From the NCBI GenBank assembly GCA_024402135.1, contig JAKSJN010000017.1:1-48195 (forward strand): a DNA stretch of 48,195 bases, given 5' to 3'. Below the pieces are notes generated by a model. It was not told the origin of the DNA, made no database searches, and saw only the letters and a list, made by a program, of their open reading frames with translations. The DNA is from Bacteroidales bacterium. GTDB taxonomy: Bacteria; Bacteroidota; Bacteroidia; Bacteroidales; UBA932. Shown here one piece after another: positions 29,774-38,184 of the stretch (position 1 is its first letter; each line of letters opens with the position of its first letter). The position numbers and the translations under genes are program-made.

Positions 29774-30799
29774 ATGGCATTTTTCAACTTTCTGACACAA
29801 GAGCTGGCGGTCGACCTCGGCACCGCCAATACAGTCATATTCCAGAACGACCAGATCGTCCTCGATGAACCAAGTATCGTGGCGATCGACAACAATACGG
29901 GAAAGTGCATCGCACTCGGCAAGAAGGCCAAGCTCATGCAGGAGCGTGAGAATCCCGGAATCAAGACCGTGCGTCCTCTCAAGGACGGTGTGATTGCCGA
30001 CTTCAATGCTGCAGAGATGATGATCCGCGGCTTCATCAAGCAGGTGAATCACAAGCGCAAAGGTCTTTTCGCTCCTAACATCAAGATCGTGGTCGGCATC
30101 CCTTCAGGTTCGACCGAGGTCGAGATCCGTGCGGTACGCGACTCATCAGAGCATGCGGGAGGTCGTGACGTGTTCCTTATCTACGAGCCAATGGCAGCGG
30201 CTCTCGGTATCGGACTTGATGTCGAGGCTCCTAAGGGCAACATGGTTGTCGACATAGGTGGAGGTACCACCGAGATCGCAGTCATCTCTCTTGGCGGCAT
30301 CGTGGTATCCGACAGTATCCGTACCGCAGGTGACGTATTCACCAGCGATATCCAGCAGTACATGCGCCAGCAGCACAATGTAAGGGTCGGAGAGATCACC
30401 GCAGAGGAAATCAAGATAAACGTCGGAGCCGTCATCCCTGAGCTCGAGGACGAACCGGAGCCATACGAGATCACAGGTCCTAACATGATGACTGCACACC
30501 CTGTGACAGCCACCGTGACCTACCAGGAGATCGCTCACTGTCTTGACAAGTCGATTGCAAGAATCGAGGCGTCCATCCACAAGGTGCTTGAGCAGACTCC
30601 TCCGGAGCTCTACTCCGACATCGTGAGAAACGGAATCTTCCTCTCCGGAGGTGGTGCGCTTCTCCGCGGACTTGCAAAGCGTCTCAGTGACAAGGTCAAC
30701 ATTCCATTCCATGTGTCTGAGGATCCGCTCCATGCAGTAGCACGCGGAACCTGCATCGCAGTCAAGAATACGGACAACTATTCGTTCCTGATGCGATAG
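29774..30799 (+). CDS. mreB: Rod-shape actin homologue MreB
   Basis: A 341-residue actin-fold ATPase. Phosphate-binding loops read AVDLGTANT near the N-terminus and VVDIGGGTTEIAVISLGG mid-protein, with LSGGGALLRGLAKRL near the end. The length is standard. It forms membrane-bound filaments that guide the elongation machinery. First gene of mreB-mreC-mreD-mrdA-rodA; mreC begins at the next base after its stop codon (30800). ATG 29774 is chosen because the longer alternatives start within the promoter. Confidence 0.95.
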   Translation: MAFFNFLTQELAVDLGTANTVIFQNDQIVLDEPSIVAIDNNTGKCIALGKKAKLMQERENPGIKTVRPLKDGVIADFNAAEMMIRGFIKQVNHKRKGLFAPNIKIVVGIPSGSTEVEIRAVRDSSEHAGGRDVFLIYEPMAAALGIGLDVEAPKGNMVVDIGGGTTEIAVISLGGIVVSDSIRTAGDVFTSDIQQYMRQQHNVRVGEITAEEIKINVGAVIPELEDEPEPYEITGPNMMTAHPVTATVTYQEIAHCLDKSIARIEASIHKVLEQTPPELYSDIVRNGIFLSGGGALLRGLAKRLSDKVNIPFHVSEDPLHAVARGTCIAVKNTDNYSFLMR

Positions 30800-31636
30800 A
30801 TGGCCAAGGAAAGAAGACTATTGACATTTTCTATTAGCGCAGTCACCTTCATTTTGCTGGAGGTGGCTGCGTTGGCTATGCTGAACCGCTCCGGCGACCT
30901 CCAGCACATGTGGATAGCCCGTACCGGATATCGTTTCCGCACAGCCGCCTGGAGCAGCAGCGAGACAGTCCGGAACTATTTCATGCTGCATGGTGCCAAT
31001 GAAGAACTGGCCGCCGAAAATATGGTCTTGAACGAGGAACTGCTCCGCCTTAGGCACCAGCTCCGTGTCAACAAGGCCGATTCGGCCAGTGTTCCGGTCC
31101 CGGTCAGCAACGGTTTCCGCAACATTCCGGCAATGGTCTGCAAGATCAGCAGGAACAGCCAGCACAATTATATAATACTGGACAAGGGCTCGGAGGATGG
31201 TGTCGTCCCTCAGTCCGGAATAGTCACTGCGAACGGCGTGGTCGGCATCATCGATGCGGTCGACAGGCATTTTTCATACGGTATCTCGTTCATGAATACG
31301 AACATGTCCGTAAGTGCCCGCATCGGGGGCGAGGGTGCGGTCGGTCCGCTTTCGTGGGACGGAGCAGGCAGCCGTGGAGCAGTGCTGAAGCAGATACCTC
31401 TCCAGTATCACTACTCACCAGGAGACACTATCTGGACCAGTGGCCATTCACAGCTGTATCCTGCCGATATCCCTCTTGGCATAGCCGGCGATTCAAAAGT
31501 CGTCAATGGATCGGTAAACGAGATCTCTGTCCAGCTGTTCGAGGATTTCAGGTCTCTCCGATACGTGACAATTGTATGCTCGGAGTATGCCGAGGAGATA
31601 GATTATCTTGAAAACCTGGAGGAAAACCATGAATAA
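30800..31636 (+). CDS. mreC: Rod-shape protein MreC
   Basis: A 278-residue bitopic protein. One membrane helix near residues 10-30 (LLTFSISAVTFILLEVAALAM region), a coiled coil (about 60-95, NEELAAENMVLNEELLRLRH), then beta-barrel domains containing YIILDKGSEDGVVPQSGIV and GVVGIID, the family's most conserved stretch. It links MreB to the periplasmic synthases and activates PBP2. It directly abuts mreB and overlaps mreD by 8 bp, so the genes are translationally coupled. Confidence 0.92.
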   Translation: MAKERRLLTFSISAVTFILLEVAALAMLNRSGDLQHMWIARTGYRFRTAAWSSSETVRNYFMLHGANEELAAENMVLNEELLRLRHQLRVNKADSASVPVPVSNGFRNIPAMVCKISRNSQHNYIILDKGSEDGVVPQSGIVTANGVVGIIDAVDRHFSYGISFMNTNMSVSARIGGEGAVGPLSWDGAGSRGAVLKQIPLQYHYSPGDTIWTSGHSQLYPADIPLGIAGDSKVVNGSVNEISVQLFEDFRSLRYVTIVCSEYAEEIDYLENLEENHE

Positions 31637-32144
31637 CGGAAAGTACGCATTGACATACCTGCTCCTCCTTCTGGCGCAGATCTGTATCGCCAACTACTGT
31701 AACTTCAGCTGGTATCTGTACCTGTCTTTCCTGCCGGTGATGGTGTTCCTTGTCCCTATCCGCCATAATTCCGTCATAGCCATGCTTCTTGCGTTCGCGT
31801 CAGGCTTTGCTGTGGATTTCCTGTCCGATGGCGTGATCGGCCTGAATATGCTGGCGCTCGTCCCTGTAGCCATGATGCGTCGCGGCATAGTGTCGCTGGT
31901 CTATGGCGGAGAGTTCTTTGCCCGCCAGGAAAACATCAGCATGTCCCGTCATGGTGTAGTGAAGATGATCTTTTCGATCATCCTCTCCCAGGCAGTGTTC
32001 CTTGCCATCTATATCCTTGCAGACAGTGCAGGGACACGTCCGATGTGGTTCAACCTGACCCGTTTCGGCATATCCATGGTGGCAGGATGTCTCATCTCCC
32101 TGGTGGTCGCCAACATTCTTGAACCTGAAAAGATCGGCCGCTGA
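31629..32144 (+). CDS. mreD: Rod-shape protein MreD
   Basis: A 171-residue integral membrane protein with about five helices (ALTYLLLLLAQICIANYC, LYLSFLPVMVFLVPI, MLLAFASGFAVDFLSDG, LNMLALVPVAMM, and one near the C-terminus). FAVDFLSDGVIGLNMLAL is the recognisable MreD core. I place the start at ATG 31629, within the end of mreC. It overlaps mrdA by one base (TGATG). Identity rests on topology, core motif and position. Confidence 0.88.
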   Translation: MNNGKYALTYLLLLLAQICIANYCNFSWYLYLSFLPVMVFLVPIRHNSVIAMLLAFASGFAVDFLSDGVIGLNMLALVPVAMMRRGIVSLVYGGEFFARQENISMSRHGVVKMIFSIILSQAVFLAIYILADSAGTRPMWFNLTRFGISMVAGCLISLVVANILEPEKIGR

Positions 32145-33994
32145 TGGTTCTGGGACGCAAAGAGAAACTTACCCTTGGCCTGCTTGCCGCTGCCGCCATC
32201 CTGCTCATACGTCTGTTCTCCATCCAGATTTCGGATGACAAGTACAGGAAAGAGTCGGAGCGTAACGCCATGGTCTATGAGGATATTTTTCCTACGCGTG
32301 GAGTCATCTATGACCGCAATGGGCGAATCCTCGTTGGAAACAAGGTCGCATATGACATCCTTGTGTCCCCCAAGGAGCTGAACAATCTTCATTATCTCGA
32401 TACTGTAGCACTTGCGAATGTGCTTGATACCACTGTGGACTTTGTCCGCAACAGGCTGAAATATTACCATACCTACAGGACCAAGCTTGGAAGCCAGTCC
32501 CAGGTAATGCTGAAACAGATCTCGGCGGAAACCTATACCCGTTTCGAGGAACATGCCTATATGTTCCCGGCCTTCAAGGGTCAGATGCGAAGCATACGTG
32601 ACTATCCGTTCAACGCGGGAGGAAACCTTCTGGGCTACGTTTCCGAGGTCGATGCCAACGATCTCAAGAAGCATCCGGGAGAGTACCGTTCGGGAGACTA
32701 CATCGGCAAGACCGGACTCGAGGCTGCCCGTGAGGAGGATCTTCGAGGCAAGAAAGGCTGCCATATCTATCTGCGTGACGCGACAAATACAGTCCAGGCT
32801 CCGTACGAGAACGGCATGTACGACCAAGAGGCCATTCCAGGCAACGATATCGTGACCACTATCGATGCCGAGCTCCAGCAGTATGGCCAGGAACTCATGC
32901 GCAACAAGGTCGGCAGCGTCGTGGCCATCGAGCCGAGGACAGGCGAGATTCTCGCAATGGTCTCAAGCCCTGGTATCGACGTCGAGCAGCTTGCCGACAT
33001 ACGTCTGCACTACAATGAAATCGTCAACGACCCATACAAGCCTATGCTCAACCGCACCGTCCAGGGCTATTATCCTCCTGGATCGGTTTTCAAGCTTGTA
33101 AATGGTCTGATCGGCCTTGAGGAGGGCGTGCTCCAGCCGGAGGACCGTCATCCATGTTCGGCAGGCTTCCCTTATGCTGCCGGCCGCAAGCTGGGCTGTC
33201 ACAGCCACAGCTCTCCGCTGAACCTCCTGGATGCCATCGCGACATCCTGCAACGCCTATTTCTGCTACGTGTTCCGCGACATTCTGGAGAACCGCAAGTA
33301 CGACTCCATCCAGGAAGCTTTCGACAAATGGAGGGACTATGTCCTCAGCTTCGGATTCGGGCGCAAGCTTGAGAGCGATTTCCCGGCAGAACTGTCAGGC
33401 AGCATTCCGACATCCAGCCGCTATAACAAGATCTATGGCCGCAGAGGCTGGAAGTTCCAGACCATCATCTCTCTGTCCATCGGTCAGGGTGAGATCCTTG
33501 CAACTCCGCTCCAGCTCGCGAACCTCTGTGCTACCGTCGCAAACCGAGGATGGTACCGCATTCCCCATATCGTGAAGGACTCCGAGAACGTACGAATCGA
33601 TGACAAGTACCGCGAGAAACAGTACACCATGGTCGATACCGTCGAATTCAAGAAAGTCATAAAGGGCATGTACTGGGCGGTAAACGGAGGCGGTTCAGCC
33701 GGTCAGACTGGACGTGTCGCTGCCATCCCTGGACTTGATGTATGCGGAAAGACCGGTACCGCCCAGAATCCACATGGCAAGGATAATTCGGTGTTCATCT
33801 GCTTCGCGCCTATGGACAACCCTCAGATTGCAATCGCGGCTTATGTCGAGAACGCCGGATTCGGCGCTACATGGGCCGGACCTATCGCCTCGCTCATGAT
33901 GGAACGCTATTTCAATGGAGAAATTTCAGCTGAAAGAAAATACCTGGAGGACAGGGTTTTCAGCGCCAACCTCATGCCACCACTCAAAAAGTAG
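32144..33994 (+). CDS. mrdA: Elongation-specific penicillin-binding protein 2
   Basis: A 616-residue class B transpeptidase. An N-terminal membrane anchor (LTLGLLAAAAILLIRLFSIQ) is followed by the pedestal domain (FPTRGVIYDRNGRIL) and the transpeptidase. Active-site motifs: YPPGSVFKLV with nucleophile Ser314 and Lys317, SCNAYF (SxN), and CGKTGTAQN (KTG). It crosslinks peptidoglycan during side-wall growth with RodA, encoded 6 bp downstream. The family is the target of mecillinam. A Cys-rich stretch HPCSAGFPYAAGRKLGCHSH around the region before SCN is typical of Bacteroidota and other PBP2s. Confidence 0.94.
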   Translation: MVLGRKEKLTLGLLAAAAILLIRLFSIQISDDKYRKESERNAMVYEDIFPTRGVIYDRNGRILVGNKVAYDILVSPKELNNLHYLDTVALANVLDTTVDFVRNRLKYYHTYRTKLGSQSQVMLKQISAETYTRFEEHAYMFPAFKGQMRSIRDYPFNAGGNLLGYVSEVDANDLKKHPGEYRSGDYIGKTGLEAAREEDLRGKKGCHIYLRDATNTVQAPYENGMYDQEAIPGNDIVTTIDAELQQYGQELMRNKVGSVVAIEPRTGEILAMVSSPGIDVEQLADIRLHYNEIVNDPYKPMLNRTVQGYYPPGSVFKLVNGLIGLEEGVLQPEDRHPCSAGFPYAAGRKLGCHSHSSPLNLLDAIATSCNAYFCYVFRDILENRKYDSIQEAFDKWRDYVLSFGFGRKLESDFPAELSGSIPTSSRYNKIYGRRGWKFQTIISLSIGQGEILATPLQLANLCATVANRGWYRIPHIVKDSENVRIDDKYREKQYTMVDTVEFKKVIKGMYWAVNGGGSAGQTGRVAAIPGLDVCGKTGTAQNPHGKDNSVFICFAPMDNPQIAIAAYVENAGFGATWAGPIASLMMERYFNGEISAERKYLEDRVFSANLMPPLKK

Positions 33995-34000
33995 AAGGAC

Positions 34001-35533
34001 ATGCTTGACCAGAGACAGTTATATCAGAGAGGCATCAATAAGACCATCGACTGGTGGATAGTGGCCTGTTATGTCCTGCTGAGTCTCTTCGGCATCATGA
34101 ACATATATGCTTCCGTCCACTCTTCTGGGCCGAGTTCGATATTTGATCTGACCTGCAACAGCGGCAAACAGATCATCTGGACCGCCGGAGCATATGTTAT
34201 TGCACTGCTGGTGCTGTTCCTCTTCAATCCGCATATTTGGGAAGCACTGGCACCTCCGGCCTATGCCATTGTCCAGATTCTTCTGGTCGCCGTGATTTTC
34301 CTGAGCTCCGATGTGAAGGGCTCGCATTCCTGGTTCAAGTTCGGCCCGGTCAGCTTCCAGCCTGCCGAGCTGTCCAAAATAACGACGTCGCTGTTTCTGG
34401 CTCTCCTGATAAGCCGCCAGAACTTCAAGATGACTGAACTGAAGCATTTCGCTGCTGTCGCGGCTGCGATTCTGGTTCCTATGGCGACAATCGTGCTCGA
34501 AAGCGAGACAGGTTCGGCGCTTGTATACTGTGGATTCATCTTCATGCTGTATCGCGAAGGTCTTACAGGATGGCTTCTGTCGCTTGCCGGACTTGTCGTT
34601 CTGCTGTTCATCCTGACTTTGAAATTCTCGCCATACACCTCATTGATGGCGTTGACCATATTGGTGTCGCTCTGCTGTTCGACCTATAGGAAGAGATTCG
34701 TTTCATGGCTTACAAAGGAAACCCCTCTACTGGTGTTCCTTTCGTTTCTGCCGAGCCTGTGGCACTCGCTGATCAACAGGCTTGTTCCTGGAGCCGACCT
34801 GGCAATGGCAGACCTTGATCCATCCGTGACTGATACTGTGCTGAAGGCGTCTGACTGGTCATTCCTGCTTGCGTTCAAGCCGATGTATCTGCTGGCGGCG
34901 CTGCTGGCATTCATCATCATCAAGGCCATGATACGTGCCTATGAGGAAAAGAGCCTGGCCCTCTGGTCGGCAGTGGGTGCCCTTTTCGTCGGAATTGCCC
35001 TGACCTTCTCTGCGTCATTTGTGTTCAAGAACGTCCTCCAGGATCACCAGCGTACACGTATCGAAGTCCTGCTCGGCATGAAGGAAGATCTGGCAGGAGC
35101 AGGTTACAATGTACATCAGAGCATGGTTGCGATCGGTTCCGGCGGCGTTGTAGGCAAGGGTTATCTCCAGGGAACACAGACGACATACGGTTTCGTTCCC
35201 GAACAGAGTACTGATTTCATCTTCTGTACAGTAGGTGAGGAATGGGGCTTCCTCGGTTGCGCCTTCGTCATCATACTGTATGTTATCATGATATGGAGGC
35301 TGATAAGGGATGCGGACGATTGCCGTGAGGTATTCACGCGCGTCTATGGATATTGTGTAGCCGGCATCCTGTTCATGCATCTGTTCATCAACATAGGCAT
35401 GACCATAGGAATCATGCCCGTGATCGGCATCCCTCTGCCGCTGTTCAGCTACGGAGGATCGTCCATGTGGGCCTTCACAACCTTGATATTCATATTCCTC
35501 GCACTATATCGCCAGGAAAAGAAATACTTCTAG
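34001..35533 (+). CDS. rodA: Peptidoglycan glycosyltransferase RodA
   Basis: A 510-residue SEDS protein with about ten membrane segments. Conserved stretches include GSHSWFKFGPVSFQPAELSK, STDFIFCTVGEEWGFLG and IGIMPVIGIPLPLFSYGGSS. The Asp in TDFIF and the Glu in GEEWG are the functional acidic residues of the family. The protein is longer than the roughly 370 residues of E. coli RodA because of an internal insert (about residues 210-300) of the kind seen in Bacteroidota. It polymerises lipid II with PBP2 (mrdA, upstream). Last of the mre operon; sufC follows after 50 bp with its own -7 box. Confidence 0.93.
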   Translation: MLDQRQLYQRGINKTIDWWIVACYVLLSLFGIMNIYASVHSSGPSSIFDLTCNSGKQIIWTAGAYVIALLVLFLFNPHIWEALAPPAYAIVQILLVAVIFLSSDVKGSHSWFKFGPVSFQPAELSKITTSLFLALLISRQNFKMTELKHFAAVAAAILVPMATIVLESETGSALVYCGFIFMLYREGLTGWLLSLAGLVVLLFILTLKFSPYTSLMALTILVSLCCSTYRKRFVSWLTKETPLLVFLSFLPSLWHSLINRLVPGADLAMADLDPSVTDTVLKASDWSFLLAFKPMYLLAALLAFIIIKAMIRAYEEKSLALWSAVGALFVGIALTFSASFVFKNVLQDHQRTRIEVLLGMKEDLAGAGYNVHQSMVAIGSGGVVGKGYLQGTQTTYGFVPEQSTDFIFCTVGEEWGFLGCAFVIILYVIMIWRLIRDADDCREVFTRVYGYCVAGILFMHLFINIGMTIGIMPVIGIPLPLFSYGGSSMWAFTTLIFIFLALYRQEKKYF

Positions 35534-35539
35534 AATTCG

Positions 35540-35547
35540 TATATTTG
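35540..35547 (+). promoter_or_regulatory. -7 element of sufC
   Basis: TATATTTG matches TAnnTTTG, 36 bp before ATG 35584 in the 50-bp gap after rodA. Two copies of TTTGCGCA or TTTGCGC occur 17 bp apart around it. Confidence 0.5.
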
Positions 35548-35583
35548 CGCATTATTTGACTTTGCGCAGAAAAAGATATTGAT

Positions 35584-36330
35584 ATGAGCGACATATTGCT
35601 TGAGATACACGACCTGCATGCAGGAATAGCAGACAGGGAAATCCTTAAGGGCATCGACCTTGTGATCCGCAAGGGCGAGATTCATGCTGTCATGGGCCCG
35701 AATGGAGCTGGAAAGAGCACCCTTTCGGCAGTACTTGCCGGAAAGCCTGACTATAAGGTCACATCCGGAAGCATCATCTTCAACGGAAAGGATCTGCTTG
35801 CCATGACTCCTGAGGAGCGTTCATGGGCGGGCGTGTTCCTGTCATTCCAGTATCCTGTCGAGATTCCTGGCGTGACAATTACCAATTTCATGAAGGCTGC
35901 TGTCAATGCCCGCCGCAAGGCTCAGGGTCTTGAGGATATGAAGCCAGCCGAATTCCTCAAGCTGATGAAGGAGAAGATGGCATTCGTGAAGATGCGTGGT
36001 GAGTTCGCACGCCGTGATGTCAACTCCGGTTTTTCCGGTGGCGAGAAGAAGCGCAACGAGATATTCCAGATGGCGATGCTCGATCCGATCCTCTCTATCC
36101 TGGATGAAACCGACAGCGGACTTGATGTGGATGCACTCCGTATCGTGGCAGACGGCGTCAACGCTCTCCATAACGATGAGAAGGCATCTATCGTGATCAC
36201 CCACTACCAGCGCTTGCTTGACTATATCGTTCCGGATATCGTACATGTCCTCAAGGATGGCAAGATCGTGCATACTGCCGGACGCGAACTGGTCGCACAG
36301 ATAGAAGATACAGGTTACGACGTATTCTAG
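35584..36330 (+). CDS. sufC: Fe-S cluster assembly ATPase SufC
   Basis: A 248-residue ABC-type ATPase without membrane segments. Walker A GPNGAGKST (residues 38-46), the Q-loop FQYPVEIPGV, signature FSGGEKKRNE and Walker B SILDETDSGLDVDALR all match SufC, where the SufC-specific form is LDETDSGLD. It powers the SufBCD scaffold in Fe-S cluster building. The next gene, 3 bp downstream, is a short sufD. No sufB is in the window, which is unusual because sufB normally sits next to sufC. Confidence 0.93.
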   Translation: MSDILLEIHDLHAGIADREILKGIDLVIRKGEIHAVMGPNGAGKSTLSAVLAGKPDYKVTSGSIIFNGKDLLAMTPEERSWAGVFLSFQYPVEIPGVTITNFMKAAVNARRKAQGLEDMKPAEFLKLMKEKMAFVKMRGEFARRDVNSGFSGGEKKRNEIFQMAMLDPILSILDETDSGLDVDALRIVADGVNALHNDEKASIVITHYQRLLDYIVPDIVHVLKDGKIVHTAGRELVAQIEDTGYDVF

Positions 36331-36333
36331 GCC

Positions 36334-37014
36334 ATGGCAGATCACAAGATAGAAGCGGGACACTATATCCCGACAGCCATCCCGACCGAAGCAAGACGCA
36401 TCGCTTCCGGCGAGAGTGTCAGCCAGTGTCTGGCTTTGAAAGCCGGCATGAACGTGCCTGCGATGGATTTCCAGCTGATGGAGGGAGCCTCGCTGGACCT
36501 TACCATCCTGGCATATCCGGGTTTCAGCGGGAATCTTCTCATACGAGTTTTCCTCTGTGGCAGGAATGCCGATGCGAACCTTCGCGGAGCATGGATAGGT
36601 CGCGGCAGCGATAAGCTGAAACTGGATGTCGAGATGCATCATGTCGTTGGTTCATGTACTTCTGAACAGGATTTCCGTGGTGTGCTGGACAACGAGGCCG
36701 CTTCATATTTCGATGGCCGTATCGTGGTTGCTCCTGATGCAGCAGCGACAAAGGCCCTGCAGCAGAACCACAATATCCTTTTGAGTGAATCTTCCCGTGC
36801 TGAGACCCGTCCTCAGCTTGAAATCTATACCGACGATGTAGAGTGCTCTCATGGTGCCACCGTCGGCGCTCTCGATGCCAATGAGCTTTTCTACATGCGT
36901 TCTCGCGGTATCCCTGAGGCAGACGCAAAGGCTCTTCAGCTGAGATCTTTCCTCCATCCAGTTCTCGCCGGACTCGATGAAGAGGCAAGGGAGGAGTTCC
37001 TTTCAGTGTTGTAG
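36334..37014 (+). CDS. sufD: Short SufD-type Fe-S assembly protein
   Basis: At 226 residues this is about half the usual SufD length (roughly 420-450). What remains is the beta-helix core and C-terminal helices: GSCTSEQDFRGVLDNEA, NHNILLSESSRAETRPQLEI, then DDVECSHGATVGALDANELF with the SufD His in CSHG, and YMRSRGIPEADA. The N-terminal helical domain is missing, and no N-terminal part is found in other frames upstream, since sufC ends 3 bp before. It resembles the minimal two-gene Suf-like systems (SufC plus one short scaffold) known in some anaerobes. Whether it works alone or with a distant SufB is open. Confidence 0.82.
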   Translation: MADHKIEAGHYIPTAIPTEARRIASGESVSQCLALKAGMNVPAMDFQLMEGASLDLTILAYPGFSGNLLIRVFLCGRNADANLRGAWIGRGSDKLKLDVEMHHVVGSCTSEQDFRGVLDNEAASYFDGRIVVAPDAAATKALQQNHNILLSESSRAETRPQLEIYTDDVECSHGATVGALDANELFYMRSRGIPEADAKALQLRSFLHPVLAGLDEEAREEFLSVL

Positions 37015-37015
37015 C

Positions 37016-37930
37016 ATGGTAGTCCATCCTAATGTCAAGGTCAATCTTGGTCTGAGCGTGATACGCAAGCGCCCGGACGGATTCCATGAGCTTGAGACTC
37101 TCTTTGCACCCTACTTCGGCATATCCGACACCCTCGAGATAATTGCTGGCGACGGCTGGAGCGAGACTTCGGCTTCTCTTTTCGCGCGCTATTCCGAGGA
37201 CTGTCTTGCCCAGGCCATAAGCGAAGACGGCAAGGTTATGATAACCATCGCACGCAACGAAGGTGTCGACTGGGATCCCCTGAAGGATCTGACCGTAAAG
37301 GCCTATCAGCTTCTGGCGGAGGATTTCGAGTTGAAGCCTGTTAAGATATTTCTGGAGAAGACGTCTCCTGTCGGAGCAGGTCTCGGTGGCGGTTCCGCCG
37401 ATGCGGCGTTCGCGCTACGCGTCCTTGACGGACTCTTCGCGCTCGAGCTTTCTGACGAAAGCCTCGCGGCTTACGCCGCCCGCCTCGGCTCCGACTGTGC
37501 CTTTTTCATCTATAACCGGCCTATGCTCGGCCGCGGCAGGGGAGAGATCCTTGAACCATTCTCATTGGAGGGAATCGACCTCTCCGGAAATGACTCTCCG
37601 CGGGAATCTTCCGAAACCGCAAATACCGGTCTGGACGCCTCCAAGTATCTTTTAAAGGTAATCGTTCCCGACGGCATCGCAGTAAGTACCGCCGAAGCAT
37701 ATCGTGGCATCACACCGCGCGAAGCAATGGCAGACTGCCCATACGTTTCATTGATGGATGCGCTTGAAAAGCCTGTTGAGGAATGGAAGGAAGCCCTTGT
37801 GAACGATTTCGAGACAACCGTCTTCGCTGCACATCCGGAACTTGCGGCGATCAAGCAGTCTCTCTACGACAGCGGCGCCATCTACGCCTCGATGTCCGGC
37901 TCCGGCTCCGCCCTCTTCGCTATTTATTAA
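37016..37930 (+). CDS. ispE: 4-diphosphocytidyl-2-C-methyl-D-erythritol kinase
   Basis: A 304-residue GHMP kinase. NVKVNLGLSVIRKRPDGFHE at the N-terminus and the ATP loop SPVGAGLGGGSADAAFAL identify IspE, and MSGSGSALFAIY closes the protein. It phosphorylates CDP-methylerythritol in the MEP pathway. ATG 37016 is just after the sufD stop (37014) and is preferred over an upstream in-frame ATG that would overlap sufD by 38 bp. The stop TAA (37928-37930) is the first three bases of an intergenic repeat element. Clustering with sufCD makes sense because later MEP enzymes, IspG and IspH, need Fe-S clusters. Confidence 0.92.
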   Translation: MVVHPNVKVNLGLSVIRKRPDGFHELETLFAPYFGISDTLEIIAGDGWSETSASLFARYSEDCLAQAISEDGKVMITIARNEGVDWDPLKDLTVKAYQLLAEDFELKPVKIFLEKTSPVGAGLGGGSADAAFALRVLDGLFALELSDESLAAYAARLGSDCAFFIYNRPMLGRGRGEILEPFSLEGIDLSGNDSPRESSETANTGLDASKYLLKVIVPDGIAVSTAEAYRGITPREAMADCPYVSLMDALEKPVEEWKEALVNDFETTVFAAHPELAAIKQSLYDSGAIYASMSGSGSALFAIY

Positions 37931-38022
37931 GGGGGAGACACTTTAATATAGGGGGAGACACTCCCCCTGCGACCCCCACGGCCTTCCCACCTTTCCGTAT
38001 TTGCTCGTAAACTCACAAATAC
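37928..38022 (+). repeat. Stop-codon-anchored intergenic element, copy A
   Basis: Begins with the TAA of ispE and fills the space up to the stop codon of the convergent Cys-rich gene. The core 37951-38022 (72 bp) matches the reverse complement of 42094-42165 with 5 mismatches. It has two hairpins: GGGGGAG / CTCCCCC with a 3-base loop, and GTATTTG / CAAATAC with a 12-base loop. This copy also carries a partial duplication of its start (GGGGGAGACACT at 37931 and again at 37951). Confidence 0.85.
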
Positions 38023-38024
38023 AA

Positions 38025-38174
38025 TTAATTTCTGGCGTTACAATCTTTCTTGTTGCAATTGCAGCTTTGTGGGCAGGAGCCGCAGTTGCAGGTGCCTTTG
38101 CGGCGGAGGGTACGGATGGCCCAGAAGGCCAGGGCGGCTACCACGAGAAGAATGATGATGCTGGCGAGGTTCAT
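38025..38174 (-). CDS. FeoB-associated Cys-rich membrane protein
   Basis: A 49-residue protein with one N-terminal membrane helix (MNLASIIILLVVAALAFWAI) and a short tail with six cysteines (TCNCGSCPQSCNCNKKDC). The size, topology and position 10 bp after feoB match the FeoB-associated Cys-rich family often found in Bacteroidota and Firmicutes. The tail probably binds or senses iron at the FeoB pore; this is a family-level suggestion. An in-frame upstream extension overlapping feoB is ignored because the hydrophobic start is typical. Confidence 0.85.
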   Translation of the reverse strand: MNLASIIILLVVAALAFWAIRTLRRKGTCNCGSCPQSCNCNKKDCNARN

Positions 38175-38184
38175 TCCCGATAGA

